A DNA stretch of 64,000 nucleotides from Volvariella volvacea V23 (GCA_000349905.1 KB722736.1:3236754-3300753), one strand, 5' to 3'. Positions 22,629 to 35,106 are shown, numbered from the stretch's first letter. Numbers and translations: made by a program. The notes: generated by a model from the letters alone, not told the origin.

Positions 22629-24735
22629 ATGACGACGGCCACCTTGCTGGCTGTCCTTCAGGCCGTCATAGCGTTAGCCTCCCTCTCTTTGGTCGTTTTC
22701 ACGTATGAACGCGGCCTAACACCCATCTACGCTTCCAACCCGACCAATTTAACCCTCAAATACTTCGTGGCTGCTTTCTCAATCCTTGGGGCTCTCCAGC
22801 CTATCAAGGCCAGCAGAAAGAAGCTGCTATTTGCTATTGCTGCATTGCTTTCTGCAGCCCCAAATGCCGCATATTGGGTCCCAGTATTGACGTCCAGAAA
22901 GGGAGACCCTACATGGGGTCCAGCTGCTACTCATACTGCAGTGCTGGCACCTTTAGTATTCGCTATTACTTTATACGTGGGAGGGCTGAAGGTGAGTACT
23001 CGTTCTGGATATAGGCTCTTCGATATTGACGACTAGGATGCGCCATGTCACCAGCTCACCAAGAATGCCTCACCCTCGGTACTGCAAAGGGTTAGCATAG
23101 GAGTGGCGAGTTATTCTGGTGCTATGCGTGCTGCAAAGAGCTTGTTGCCGTCTATAAGATACCTCAACCAAATATCTGACAGTCAGATCGTATGTCGAGT
23201 AGCCCTCATCAAGCGATTTTCACGTTGACCATATTGTTCAGTATCTTGCCATCTCTGGTCTCGCTTACATCGCTTGGATATTCACCCCATCAGTCTTGAA
23301 CGGTCCTGCACCCAACGCACCCAAAAAGTTCCAACCGAATCAGCTGTCGACACCTCTTCTAACAAAACTCACGCTGAGTGCTGCCTTTTCCGCAGTGTGG
23401 TGGGCTCTCCACCCTCGACTGGCTTCTCCCATCTTGCCACACCCTCTTCCGGCACCTTATGACCACCCGAACTTCCCTCTCCGTACCCTCTCCGCAGTGC
23501 AATCCAACACCGGACTTATCGTCGTTGCAGAAGCCTTACCGCCAGAGGGCTACGATGGTGAATATGACCAACAAATGCATTCCGTTCGTTACCTCCGAGC
23601 CTCGCATTCAATTTTGGGAGGTGTGTGGACAGGAAAACGGGTCATGGTTTGGGAGGGTGAAACTCCATTGACTGATCTGGAGGGTAGCCAACTGGGCGAC
23701 TCAATTTATGCCACTTTTGTGTTGCAGGAGGCAGTGAGGCTAGTCAACTCCACTGCTAAGGCAAAAGCGGGGAAGCTTGAGAGTGCGCTTGTCATGTAAG
23801 TTTTCAAAGTCATATCGCAGGCAAAGAGCTTGTGTTCACATCTATTCAGCGGACTTGGGACAGGAATCTCGGCTACAGCTTTCCAGAGGCACAAGATATC
23901 AACGACAATTGTTGAAATAGACCCTGCAGTGTACGACGCTGCAATAAAGTACTTTGCTCTGCCGAACCCTGGCCCAGGAAAGGTCTTCCTGGAGGACGCT
24001 CGGGGTTGGGTTGCCACTCAAAGGGCTCGAGTTGAAGCGGAAGAGGAAACGAGTTTATTTGATTTCGTGGTTCACGATTGCTTCTCAGGCGGTGGTGTAC
24101 CCCAACATATATACACTCTCGAATTCTGGGATGATGTCAAAAAGATCCTTCAACCTGACGGTCTAGTCGTGGTTGTAAGTCCTGCCACTTTGCATCGATA
24201 CAAGGTTTAAAGGCCTTTTGTAGAACTTTGCAGGCATTGTGAAATCTGACGCATCACGAATGGTTATCTTCACGTTAATGAGGAGCTTTAGGCAATGCCG
24301 AGCATTCCACGACCTTATTGATGAGCTTACTCCAGAAAAATACGAAACGGAGTTCATAAACATGGTATGAATTCGTTTTCTAATAATTAAGGCGGGGCTC
24401 ATTCTTCGGCTAGGTCATATTTTGTACACAGTCTGAGGAGCCGTTGAGCTTCCGCAAAACACGAACATCGGACTGGCTAGGCTCACCTCTTCGACGCCAT
24501 GTTCTTCAATCCCTTCCTGAGCGCGAAGTGGATCTCAGCGAGCTGGAGCTCCCCGATGAAGGGCGAGAGCGTTTCATACTGACTGATGCTCGTAATCATC
24601 TCGGGAAGCTTCAAGGGGAGCAAGGCCGTCACCATTGGTCGGGTACGTTTTTAGTTCCTTCAATACCCCAATCACCTTACCTTGTTTCCAGTGATGCGTC
24701 AAGTGTTGCCCAACAGATACTGGGAGCTCTTCTAA
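22629..24735 (+). CDS. Membrane-tethered spermidine-synthase-fold protein
   Basis: The first exon is 22629-22991, and about six more follow. The N-terminal 220 or so residues hold several hydrophobic helices (TLLAVLQAVIALASLSLVVF; LKYFVAAFSILGALQ; AVLAPLVFAITLYVGGLK; YLAISGLAYIAWIFTPSV). The C-terminal half is a Rossmann SAM/dcSAM-binding domain of the spermidine-synthase superfamily: GLGTGISATAF, then TTIVEIDPAVYDAA, DARGW, and DFVVHDCFSGGGVPQHIYT. This looks like the fungal and bacterial group with a TM region fused to a polyamine-synthase domain. Whether it makes a polyamine or methylates something is unknown. The end (RQVLPNRYWELF) was set by an intron after HHWS. It lies 174 bases downstream of the peptidase gene on the same strand. 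Confidence 0.8.
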
Positions 24736-25025
24736 GGCGTATTCTACCTGTGCAGTACTTGTAATACATCTGTAGTTGTCTTTCAGAACCGGCTAGTGTG
24801 TGAATTATCCCTGAGCGCCTTACCTCAAGTGATCACGCGAAAATTAGAGTAACGCTTGCGGTTACCATGTCTTTTGGCCAGTGTCGCCCTTTCTGGGTTG
24901 CTCAGAGCCTTGCTCTGTTGTTGATTCTCTTCATCTCGCCGAGCGAACCTAGGTGTTTCCCTGTTCATACACGTTTCTTGAAAGAAGGTGTGAGGTAACC
25001 GCAACTCGCTGCCTTTGCGGAATCT

Positions 25026-27546
25026 ATGGCGGACCCCCTGCGCGTCTCATTATCCTCCTCACCAGCGCGTGGAGGCTCTTCCCTTTCGCGCCCTGATTGG
25101 CCTTGGTCATCGGGAACCTACGCACACAGATCCTCCATCTCTTCTACCTATTCTCCTTCTTCGACGCCCAGTCCCTTAAGCAACCAGTGGGGAGAGCGGT
25201 CAACATCATCCAGCTCAACGCCCTCAACTCTTCGAGCCCAGTTCAGTTCCAACTCGCTTCATTACCGGGCCTCACCAACGCCAAAGCAAGGCGCCAGTTC
25301 TGCCATGATTACACCAGGAGGGCAGGCCAATTGCCAGGCTGAAACAACGCGACAATGGACCTTCATGGTGAGGCATCTTCTAACATGTGTGGTCCCTCTT
25401 CTCCGATGCGCGTGTCTTATCGTGCACCACACGCCTGGGTGTTGGTTGTGCTACCGTTAAACGTTTACACACTCTGATACATTCATCAACGCTTTTCAGG
25501 GGTTTGAATGGGTTGTTCGGGGCGTTCATAAATTGCGTGATTTTGTTGAAGGAACGCCACAACCTGGAGAACAGGCAGCCAACGCTGACGACCTGGATGA
25601 CTATGAGATCTTGAAACAATCGCCTATCATCGGCGATAATAGGTTTAAATTAGAGATAGGTGCGCCATTGTTGATCACACTCTATTAATACCTCAAGGTT
25701 ACCACTCACTTACGAACGTGCCTCTTTACTTCATAGTCCGTCCATCTGTAAATGAAACCGATGGCGAGCAATCTGTCAAGCCAACACTGTCTTTGTACAT
25801 CACATGTTTGACAATGGACTTTGCCCACTCGGATTACGAGTTGTCAGCATCAATGATGACCGCCATTAAGTGCCAAGAGGACCGTGCTGGTGAGCGGGGT
25901 GCGCGACCGGAATGGATTTGGGAATTCTGGCAGAATGATTGGGTCTTTAGACAGGAGAGTGAAGTGTGGGGTAAGTCCCCCGAACTAATTCATTGGTATA
26001 TGGCCTAATAGTTATTGAAGAGTGCCCATTGCCACCCCTTTCGGATTTGCTAAAGAATACGCGAATCAAAGATACAGATTCTCTTGTTATCTGTGTTCAG
26101 ATTCATTGTCCTATCGGGCCATCTTTTCCTCAACATCCCTCCGCATACTATGTACCCCGTGATTTGCTGGAAGGTTTAGAGGCATCACTAGATAATGCTA
26201 GTATGTTTTATCTCTTTCCCTCAGGAGTCCTCTTTTGAACTGGGGATACTCGCAGATACCGGGGACGTTCGTTTCGTTTGCCTTGAGCGGTTGAAGGTTG
26301 AAGTATCAGCACTAGCAGCGGGTGATGATTTGCAATCGCCTTCGTCTTCATCTTCGTCCCTAACACCTTTCCCAAACGAGATGACAGCTCGCAAGCGCAT
26401 AATCTATGCGCATGCCGACATCCTAACCCGCAGATCCGAATATTTCGCGACTATGCTATCCTCTTCCTTTGCCGAAAGTGCTAGTGCTAATCACGGTGAA
26501 AGGAAGGTACACACCATTGTTGTAGAGGAAGCCGACTTTGAGACCATCTATTGGTTGCTGAAGTACTGCTACGCTAATTGGTTGTTGTTCAAGGAACAGG
26601 ATGACCCCCGCGTGGCTGTAGATGGTATTGGTGCCGGATGGAGCGCCAGATGGTTGAACACCAGGGGTTCTGAGTGGGACTGGAGAACTTTCCGTAAGGT
26701 TGGTAGTGGAGACGAGAGTGTCAATGGCGAGACCAGGAGTGCCACGAGCCTATCAACAGGAACAGGAGAGGCTAATCGCTCAACAAGTGGGCAGTCCGGT
26801 CTACAAGTTCCCGAAACAAGAACAACCGGACCTGTTCAGGGGACTCGTCCTCCGTCTTCACCAACTAAAACCACCACAACTGCGCGTGCAACTACTTCGA
26901 CTCCAAGACGGGTGGTGTCCTCCGGGACTAATGCACCATTACCCGTGGGTATTGGGTCGTCTAGTGCGACTCGAAGTAAAACAATTCCTGCTGCCATCGT
27001 ACCTGCTTCAGCCCACTCCAGTCATTACCCAGTCTCTCCACGTGCAGCCCGATCGCCTCATGCCTCCATTGTCATAGCTCCTGATCCTCATCCACATCCG
27101 ACACCTCCACCCAATCCTGCTTCTGCTCTTTCTATCTATCAGGTTGCTCATCGCTATGCCATGCCATCATTGGCAAATTTGGCACTTGAACACATCATGA
27201 ACACAATTACACCCCAAACTGCTTTTGCAATGCTTCTCGCTACGTCAGCATGGGAAGAGCTTCGATCGTTAGTTGAGGTAAGAGCTAATCCAAGCTGTTG
27301 ATGTGTGGTCTAACTGACTTGAATTAGGATTACATCGTGGAGAAATGGGATGAAGTCTCTGTTTGTGAGGAGTTTGAGAAATGTTGTCAGGAAGTTGCCG
27401 CAGGAGAGTGAGTAAATTTTGTCTTGTGAATCGTCTCATTCAATTCCTGATATTCGTCGATCTGTAGGTGGGGACCTGATGGTGGCAAGACACTCATGAC
27501 CCTCTTCCGACGTCTACGTTCTCCGTTGGGCTATTCTCGGACGTAA
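25026..27546 (+). CDS. MATH/BTB-domain protein with split BTB
   Basis: Exon 1 (25026-25367) encodes a Ser-rich N-terminus ending TTRQWTFM. Exons from 25500 onward encode a MATH-like region (GFEWVVRGVHKLRDFVEG; LTNVPLYFIVRPSVNE; WIWEFWQNDWVFRQESEVWG). A BTB/POZ fold follows: DVRFVCLERL, then YAHADILTRRSEYFATMLSS and VEEADFETIYWLLKYCYANW. BTB helices and a BACK-like part resume at SIYQVAHRYAMPSLANLALE. Between them lies about 140 residues of Ser/Thr/Pro-rich sequence. MATH/BTB proteins are usually substrate adaptors for CUL3 ubiquitin ligases; that is the family's role, not shown here. The CDS ends SPLGYSRT. The 3' end lies 105 bases from a convergent gene. Confidence 0.78.
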
Positions 27547-27651
27547 CAGGATGAGTTTAAATACGTGGACATAAAAGTAGGCAAATAACAAGCTCGTTCA
27601 AAGTGACGCGATAGCGAAAGCATTGTGTTTTATCTCGGGAAGATCCTTTAA

Positions 27652-28917
27652 CTAACAACTTATGTCCTCAAATTCCCAAAAGCCGTGTATACCCCAAATA
27701 CCCTATGAGTCAAGGTCAACACATGCTAGCATGAGGGAAAAGGTCTACTCATTATACTGACCTTATCCTCACAATAATTCGGCATGACTTCTGTGCCATT
27801 GATCGTGGCAGGAGCTGTCATGCATAACCTTTTCCAACCCTCGCTATTCTGAATGCCCTGCAGACGCGACTTGAAGCGCTAAAGACAGTACAGACTTATA
27901 GCTGATTAAAGCACGTTGATTGTAGGATGCTTACACGTTTATTTGTTCTATTGCCGATACATCCCTATTCGATGTCATGATCAGTGGCATGAAGGATGTT
28001 ATAAGCCCCATTTACCTGGTCTTGAAGACCGCTCCATGTAGGTAAGCACGCACTTTCTTGAGTGTCAACGATCCAATGTCCAATTATTCCATCCCATGGA
28101 CCCTTGTGTACAGATATAGGTTACGTCCGAAGATTACTGTCGTGAAGTACACACCTTATCCTCGCAATGATCTGGCTTGTCAAAGGTAATACCTTGAATC
28201 TCCACCCTAGCCAGTCGACATGCTTGAGGCCGATCGAGGCCGGCGGGTATGTCCCACAATCGTGCAGTATACACCCTCCTTCCGTAAGCCCAACACCGTT
28301 CTGAGGGTTTGGGTTCCTCCCATTTCAGGTCCATCCCCCGAAATCCCTCTGCTTGAGCCTCCTTCTGGGGGGGTCGCCCATCGTATAACCTAGCGCCGTC
28401 CCTCTGCGCAGAATACCTGTCTCTGGGTGAGAGATCATGACTATAGTTGGGCTCCTTCGGTTCAACACGTACCGTAAGACCAGTCCATAGTCCGGTTGCA
28501 AGATACGCGTGGATAAGATGATTACTGGCAAGCCCACTAAGAGGAATATGAGGCCAAGAATGACATATGCTTTGTTGGACCCTCTATCTTCATCGATGGT
28601 GACTGCAATTAATTTCGACCCGTCACTGGCATAGCTGCCCCAGGGTCAGCTTGGGATTTTGAACCAACATCAAGCCTTACCTTGTCGCGTAGTTGGGGAT
28701 ATGGTACGTCCTACTACCAGACCTGCAGAGCGGCGATCAGACAGGTGCAGCAAAATAGTCTATCACTTACCCCGTATCTTTTGCATGGCTTGAGTTTGAG
28801 CCTTTGAAAGCGTACGCAGGCGGGGATGTTCTGTGAGAGTCTATTCATCAACTACACAAAGGAGGAGAACGGAAGGATATGCCTGAGCGCTTTGGCCTTC
28901 CTATTAGTGAGCGACAT
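27652..28917 (-). CDS. Type II membrane protein with two Cys-rich repeat modules
   Basis: The N-terminus is MSLTNRKAKAL, then a Ser-rich cytosolic stretch and one membrane helix (AYVILGLIFLLGLPVIILST). The ectodomain has two related modules. The first has CRLARVEIQGITFDKPDHC, EDKGPWDG and GHWIVD; the second has CMTAPATINGTEVMPNYC, EDKGIWG and GFWEFED. Each module is Cys, about 18 residues, then CEDKG, W, H/F-W, and a closing Cys. The first intron is ambiguous: a 40-nt GT-AG intron and a GC-AG alternative both keep frame. I recognise this arrangement as one seen in hypothetical proteins of mushroom-forming fungi but know of no function. It lies 342 bases from the divergent 2-oxoglutarate oxygenase gene. 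Confidence 0.75.
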
Positions 28918-29259
28918 TGCCGGCCAACGAGAAAGAGAGAGCTTTTCGCTTCGACTAATTCGCGACGGGCTCCTTTAAATGGGTGCTCATTATTTAATGC
29001 TCTCGACATTCTCCTCCAGGAGACCTTGAGGTAGGGTTGGTTAGGGTACTGATACTGAGGCTCATTGCATCCGGACGTACTGTACTTGTTTCATGATCGG
29101 TTAGTATCACTGGGTTATGATTGGGCTTCTCAGGGTCCGGACTTTCGGATACGGCCATGTGGGTGGGTTGGACGTCTTGGTCCAGCTTATCACAAAGTCC
29201 AATAAATAACTGCTCTGTCTATCGTCCTTGATTTTCAGCCACGTCTCTCCTTGACTGCC

Positions 29260-30701
29260 ATGTTTATCTTAAGAACTCGGCTTCACTCTGCTAGCATCGT
29301 CTTCAGGGCTCGTGGGTTGGCTACCGCGGCCAACAGTGGCGAGCGATTCCGTATACCAGTCATCAACTTTGCCAACTTCAAAGCTGCCAAGTCACCTTCG
29401 GAGAAGAAGCAAACAGCAGATGAAATTGTTGCTGCTTTCAAAGAAAGTGGTTTCATCTACCTGGATGGTCATGGCATCTCCCCAAGTATGGCAGCCTTCT
29501 CACTGTCTTTTCAACTCACTTTTGAACAATGTAATCGAGCAGGTGAAGTGAAGAATGCCTTTGAACAGGTAGGATTCTCGTTATTAGCTTGTGACATGGT
29601 AGACTAATGAATATGATTGCCAGAGCTCAGAGTTTTTCAAATTGCCCTCTTCTGTCAAGGCATGTCGGTCTCATTACAACAACCTCCTACACTCTGAACA
29701 TGGCTATGATACGTGTAGGACAAATTGGCCTGGGAGGACCCACGTTCAAATCGAGGCTACGTCAAAGTTGGACGCGAACGCGTAACTCAATCAGCAGACC
29801 CAGCGGAGATTGCTCAGCTTCGCGAGAAAGCACCTGACTATAAGGAGACCATGGAAATTGGTCGCGACTGGGATTCAGCGTGGAAGAACCAATGGCCAAA
29901 CGAGGGAGATGTGCCACGTTTTAAGAATACCATGCTGGATTTCTATGAGGTATTATTCTCCCCTGTTCCCTCGTTTCAGCTGTGACCTATACTTGCACCT
30001 TAGACATGTCATAACTTGCATGTTGAAGTTATGCGTTCGATCGCTCTTGGACTGGACTTGGAGGAATCGTTCTTTGACGACAAGATCGACGAACAGTGTC
30101 ATAACCTACGCCTTCTCTCTTACCCTCCGATCAAAAGATCTCTGCTTGATGGGGAAGGACAAGCAAGGGCCGGCGCTCATAGTGGTTCGTTGTCTTCGAG
30201 TTGGGTTCGTTTCGTCTCTGACCAAGTACCACCCCTTAGATTATGGCACATTGACCCTCCTTTTCCAAGACTCGGTGGGTACGCTAAGCTTGGACAAGTT
30301 TCATATTTAACCGGTTATTAGGTTGGGGGTTTGGAAGTCAAGAATCCACACACTGGCGAGTTTATACCAGCAACGCCCATTGTGCGTGTACCACATGATC
30401 GGATTCTCGCTGCCGTCTAACCATACCTTAGCCGGGAACCATTGTTATTAATGTAGGAGATCTGCTTGCACGCTGGAGTAATGATGTTCTTCGGTCTACT
30501 CTCCACCGTGTAGTTGCGCCACCAGCGAAGGAAGAGGGCGCTGCAGCTGTTACCCCTTCACGCCAATCTATCGCGTTCTTTTGTAATCCAAACTTCAGCG
30601 CCACGATTTCTTGCCTACCGAATTGTGGGTATGAGGCGAAGTATCCACCAATCAACACAGAAGACTATATTGTCGGGCGCCTGGCAGTGACCTACTCGTA
30701 A
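29260..30701 (+). CDS. 2-oxoglutarate/Fe(II) dioxygenase, isopenicillin-N-synthase-like
   Basis: The start is the ATG at 29260. A DIOX_N-type region opens the protein (FRIPVINFANFKAAKSPSEK; FIYLDGHGISPS). The double-stranded beta-helix carries the iron triad: His and Asp in AHSDYGT (the motif is cut by an intron after the codon for Ser) and the distal His in RSTLHRVVAPP. The 2-oxoglutarate Arg is in RQSIAFFCNP. The family includes many plant and fungal oxygenases acting on small molecules, so the substrate is not predictable. The first 25 or so residues (MFILRTRLHSASIVFRARGL) are basic, amphipathic and could be a mitochondrial presequence. Exons were joined through standard short introns, ending LAVTYS. 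Confidence 0.85.
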
Positions 30702-30892
30702 AGGTTGGTTTATGTACGCTATCATTTCTACATACATATCTGTAGAAATTTATGATACCCTATCTCAAATTCTCGAGGTCGTGGCATCATATTCTCTTCT
30801 CAAAGCTCTGCAAAAATCCTTAGAGTGAGCGCTATCCCCGTGGAGCATCGTGGAACAAGGCGTACCACTTGGTGCAAGCCAACAATCGAAGG

Positions 30893-31985
30893 TCAATTAT
30901 CCTCACCCAGCGCGTCGAATTTGAAAGGCCGTTGTTCCTCTTCGGTCCATTGCGTCAAATCCCAGATGGGTGGCCCCTTCATCGGGACATTTGGATCGTT
31001 CTTGACGAATTTCCTGTACTCCTTCCATATCCTCGTCCATTGGAGATTTCGTCCAGCTAACGCCTCGCCTTCTAACCCTCCTTCATACCAAGCTGGCTCT
31101 ACTTTCCCTTTGGCCAAATCCCGGGCCCTTTCTTCATCTCTTTTCTCCAGCTGCTTTCTCGCTTCCTCCTTGTCCTCGGGGTCTATTGTTTCGAGCCATT
31201 CGTCCAATCTTGCTCGTTCCCGATCACGATTGGCCTGCGTTTTGTCTTTGAATAACCGTTTCCCCACTGCCTGGCAAACTACGTGGAATGTGGAAGCTCC
31301 AATCCATTCGAAGGCTTTTCCCCATCGAACGAGATTCCTCAAAAGGCTCTCCAAGCTTGGGTAATGCTCCGAATTCAAACGGCCTGCACTATCCAACCCA
31401 TGAAGGAGGGCAACAATGCATGCCCCATACGCCTTGATGGTGATCTTTGTTCGGCTCCCATCATCACAAGCTGGCACACAACGCCACCTCACTCAGCCTC
31501 GTGAAGGTTATTCATGATATGGAAGACTTACTTGTCCAGACGGACTCTACCTCGTTGAGGATGGACAAAGCTTCAAGAGCCGCGTAGGCGTCGTCCCAAG
31601 CTTTCTTCGTTATCTTGGTATGCAATACCGTCATGGTATCATCAATCAGGTCCATAACAGCATATGCATAATAATCTAAAGATTAAATGGACCAACGTAA
31701 CCACAAACTGGTATCAGTCGCTATCTAATGTACAGGAAATTACACCATGCTCACCATTATAGATGTACATATCAAAGTCGTCAGGATTTCGATTTGCAGC
31801 CTTTTCAAGTAGGTCTACTGCCATATCTCTCCCCTTAATCGTAATGAGGGTGTCCAGGGTGAAATACGTATATCCCGGAGGGATGAGGCTAGACTTCCAC
31901 CGGGAGAAGGTGTTCAGGTGCATTGCAGCCAGCTGGGTGCTCCTACACTCACGTTGGTAGAGCCGGTAGCAGTTTTGCTACTCAT
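30893..31985 (-). CDS. Charged protein of unknown function
   Basis: Predicted to start MSSKTATGSTN in a short first exon, then SSLIPPGYTYFTLDTLITIK after a 59-nt intron, an exon with DYYAYAVMDLIDDTMTVLHT, and a long last exon. The last exon has a strongly charged helix (RERARLDEWLETIDPEDKEE) and ends EQRPFKFDALGEDN. There is no signal peptide or membrane segment, and no catalytic motif that I know. Its 3' end is convergent with the dioxygenase gene, 191 bases away. The consistent reading frame across four exons and good splice sites support a real gene; I do not assign a family. Confidence 0.65.
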
Positions 31986-32742
31986 GTTTCAAGGCGGCGG
32001 TGCTCAAAGGCCAGAAGGACCCATCTGAAGCTGACTATCTTATATCCGACCCCTCACCGGACTAGCGCACTAGGGTCCAGGTCCAATGTGCCTCTTGAAA
32101 TTGTATGCCGACGAATTTGCCGAGGGCTAGCATCATTTCTTACATGACTCTTTCCCTTTCTGTTGTGACCATCCCCGTTTTATCCTGGGGGATTTGACTC
32201 TTCGAGGTGGGCGAAGATCAACGGGGTATTCTTGCTCTGTTCTACTCCACATCTCGATCATTCTTATTACGCTTGACGGAGGCTTATGATACTCCTGCAA
32301 CGATATCTCCGTCTGTTTGTACGTTTGATTTTTTTGATTGGATGCAACTTGCACCTTGACTCAAACCTTGTTGGCCGTGTGGCGACGCGAAATGTACTAC
32401 CGTGAATCCCGGGAATGCAAGAATTAATAATGCGTAATGATAATTTCAACGACTGCGATTCGAGCGCGGTGTTCGGCTCCTGGTTGCGATGAGAAAGGAA
32501 CAGGGGGGGGAGGTCGTCCGGCGGAGTAAGGTCAACTAAATGAGCAGAAAATAGGAGGTAACGCGAAGTGTATTTAATGACACAAGAGAAATGCAATGAC
32601 ATAGAAATGACTAGATGAGAAGAGTCAGAGATGGAAGTGCAGGGCTGATTCTATATCTTGGCCAATTTTTGAATGCCGGAGACAAGCAGCAGAAGAAAAA
32701 AAAATAGAGTTACAGGGAGAATAAATAGAATCAGTTCTTGCT
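31986..32742. other. Intergenic region between unknown gene and RCC1
   Basis: About 750 bases that must hold the promoter of the minus-strand gene ending at 31985 and the 3' UTR of RCC1. There is an 8-base G run near 32505. Open frames are short and have no recognised product. I found nothing that looks like an RNA gene. Confidence 0.45.
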
Positions 32743-34636
32743 TCATGTTTTCTTTCGGAATAGGCCCAGTGCATGTTGCCCACCACATGCCACTGAGACG
32801 GCTTGCCAGCTACCACCTTCCTTGCGCACAATAATGTGGGGGGTTCTAACTTCCTCCTCCTCGACACCCAGTNNNNNNNNNNNNNNNNNNNNNNNNNNNN
32901 NNNNNNNNNNNNNNNNNNNNNNNNNNNNNNNNNNNNNNNNNNNNNNNNNNNNNNNNNNNNNNNNNNNNNNNNTGTGTGCCTTGACCCCAGCTATACATGG
33001 CGCCGGCTTGAGTGATTGCAAAGTTATAATGTGGCCCAGATGCGATTTGGGCAATAGGATCAGTGGCGTCGGGGAATGTGACTTGAACGGGCTCTGGAAG
33101 GAAATCGCAGTCCTCTCGATCCTTAAATGCGGCATCATCATCTGCAATACCCAATTGGCCACCATTGGCGCGTCCGACTGCGAAGACTCTGCCATCAGAC
33201 GTTCGGAATAGTGTATGGTGTTCTCCACCAGTGATCTGGACTACCGTCTCTCCTCCGAGGGCCTCTTTGCGGAGTTTTGGGATCCGTTTTGGTGATTGGA
33301 CTATTGAATCGTCTGAGGAGCTATGGCCGGTCCCTAGCTGACCCATTGTGTTCAATCCCCATGCCCATACATCTCCTGAATCGTCAACAGCGAATGAATG
33401 GTAGTTTCCGGCGCCCACGATAACAGCTTTTCGTGTCCGTGATCCCAGGATGATTCTCTCTGGAACAGTTCCGTGGATTTTATGGCGATCGAGGACCCTT
33501 CTCCCCAGTTGGGCCTGCTCGCCGGCTCCCCAAGCGAATACCTTGCCATGTGTAGTTAAGACGAGTACGTGGTTGCCGCCTGCAGCTATTGAGGAAACTT
33601 TTTCGTAGTCACCTGTTTTGCGGCTTAGTTGGAGGGCTATGGGGATGGGCTGGAATTGGTGCTTCAGGCCTTCTGCAAACCCAAGGGAACCTTCATTAGC
33701 CTTGAAAAGAAAGGTGTTAGCTGTGTTTGTGGGTGCGAAGCTGATGAAGACGTACCCGGAATGAACCCCAAACACGCAATTCGCCTTCGGCACTTAGGGC
33801 GGCACAAATACTATCACCTGCCACTATTTGAACAGCCCGAAAATTTTCGTCGAGCAATGACTGAATGGGATGGGGCCAACTAGTCAGCTCATCGATATTA
33901 AGGAATTGCCCCGGTCTCTCTGGGTCGGGGACATCTTTTGTGACGCGACCGAGGGCGGCATCGTCGTTGACGCCACATGTCCAAACCTAACTAAAATCAG
34001 GACCGTCCAAAGCGCAAGGAAAAATTAACCTACTGTGCCCTTCTCATCGATAAGGATAGTATGAAGCCCACCAGCTGCGATGGCCTCTAGTCCTGCACCT
34101 ACTTCGCCAAATGTGCCGTCTTGAACGTGCCTTTCAGCCCAAGCACTTTTCTTTGGTTTGTCCAATTCCATGAGGATATCGGGACCCATACCGAACTGTC
34201 CAAAGTTGCCGGCTCCCCAAGCGAAGAGGATGAGTCCAGGACGTTGATGCTGAGGAGCAGTGGGTAGGGGATTGAACAACGGCACAGTTTGAACTGGCAT
34301 GGGTGGTTGAGTAGACGGAGGGGATTCGGGTGGAGGTGTGGCTCCAATAGTGGATTGTGTGTTTTGTGCGGTGGGGGTTTTTCTGGTGATGGAAGCCTTG
34401 GAATTTTTTCGGGCAAGTGGTACTCGTGCTGGCGCAGGAGCTGTTGCAGTTGTTTCCTTTTTCTGTGAGGCTGCGCGAGAACGCTTTAAGGGAGGTGACT
34501 CGGGTCGCTCATCAGAAGACAGCCTTTTCAGGCTCCTACTGCGGGTCAAGCCACCCTTGCTGCCCTTAGTGCCTCCTTTGTCTGTGGCTTCAGCAGGGGG
34601 TTTGGACGTAGAGCGGCTAGAGCGTCTGGGAGCCAT
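32743..34636 (-). CDS. RCC1-type guanine nucleotide exchange factor for Ran
   Basis: A basic, Ser/Pro-rich N-terminus (RRSSRSTSKPPAEAT; LTRSRSLKRLSSDERP) precedes a seven-bladed RCC1 propeller. Blade repeats seen include LILFAWGAGNFGQFG, AAGGLHTILIDEKGTV, VWTCGVNDDAALGRV, GGNHVLVLTTHGKVFAWGAG, VWAWGLNTMGQLGTG, GRVFAVGRANGGQLGI and MYSWGQGT. A scaffold gap (32873-32972) falls after the last of these, and the sequence resumes with LGVEEEEVRTPHIIV and SVACGGQHALGLFRKKT, the expected end of the propeller. RCC1 (yeast Srm1, fission yeast Pim1) loads GTP on Ran in the nucleus. The gap must hide only a few residues or an intron if the blade is normal. It is divergent from an aldehyde dehydrogenase gene, 470 bases between starts. 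Confidence 0.88.
32873..32972. other. 100-N scaffold gap inside RCC1 gene
   Basis: Exactly 100 N. Such round lengths are placeholders of unknown real size. Flanking RCC1 frames resume in the same blade. Confidence 0.98.
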
Positions 34637-35106
34637 GGTGGTTGAAAAGAAAAATAGGCTGGCGGAGGGAGCATGAGATGAGATTCAGAGGGTATAAATC
34701 TGGATGGACTTACCCGAGAAGGGAGGCCTGGAAGGGGGGAAAGTAATGCTGGTGAGCCAAGTCACAAATCCTTCAACACCTCAGATTTCCACGTGACACC
34801 GCGTTCTTTGACCTTGTTTATGCAGTTGGTTTTGTCTTGTGCGTCCTTTGTCTGATGACAAAAGAAATATCAGTGGATAAATTAATTTTGTTGTGACTTT
34901 TCTGTCCACTTGCCTGCAACTTTGCGCCCGGTAACTTGCAAATGCCGGTGATGCACCCTGCTGGAAACAGTGGCAAGCACCAAGTTTCGAAAGATAACGT
35001 CTTGTGATACACCAACACCTCACCTGCGTCAGGATAGCCCACGGCACTGACCTCATACACGTATGCCATGAAGCATGTTCTAAACGCTGCTGTAGGCTTC
35101 AATCGA

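Noticed and set aside
28860..28917. GC-AG intron at the start of the Cys-module gene
   Set aside because: A standard GT-AG intron of 40 nt with the same phase fits as well, so the rarer form is not needed.
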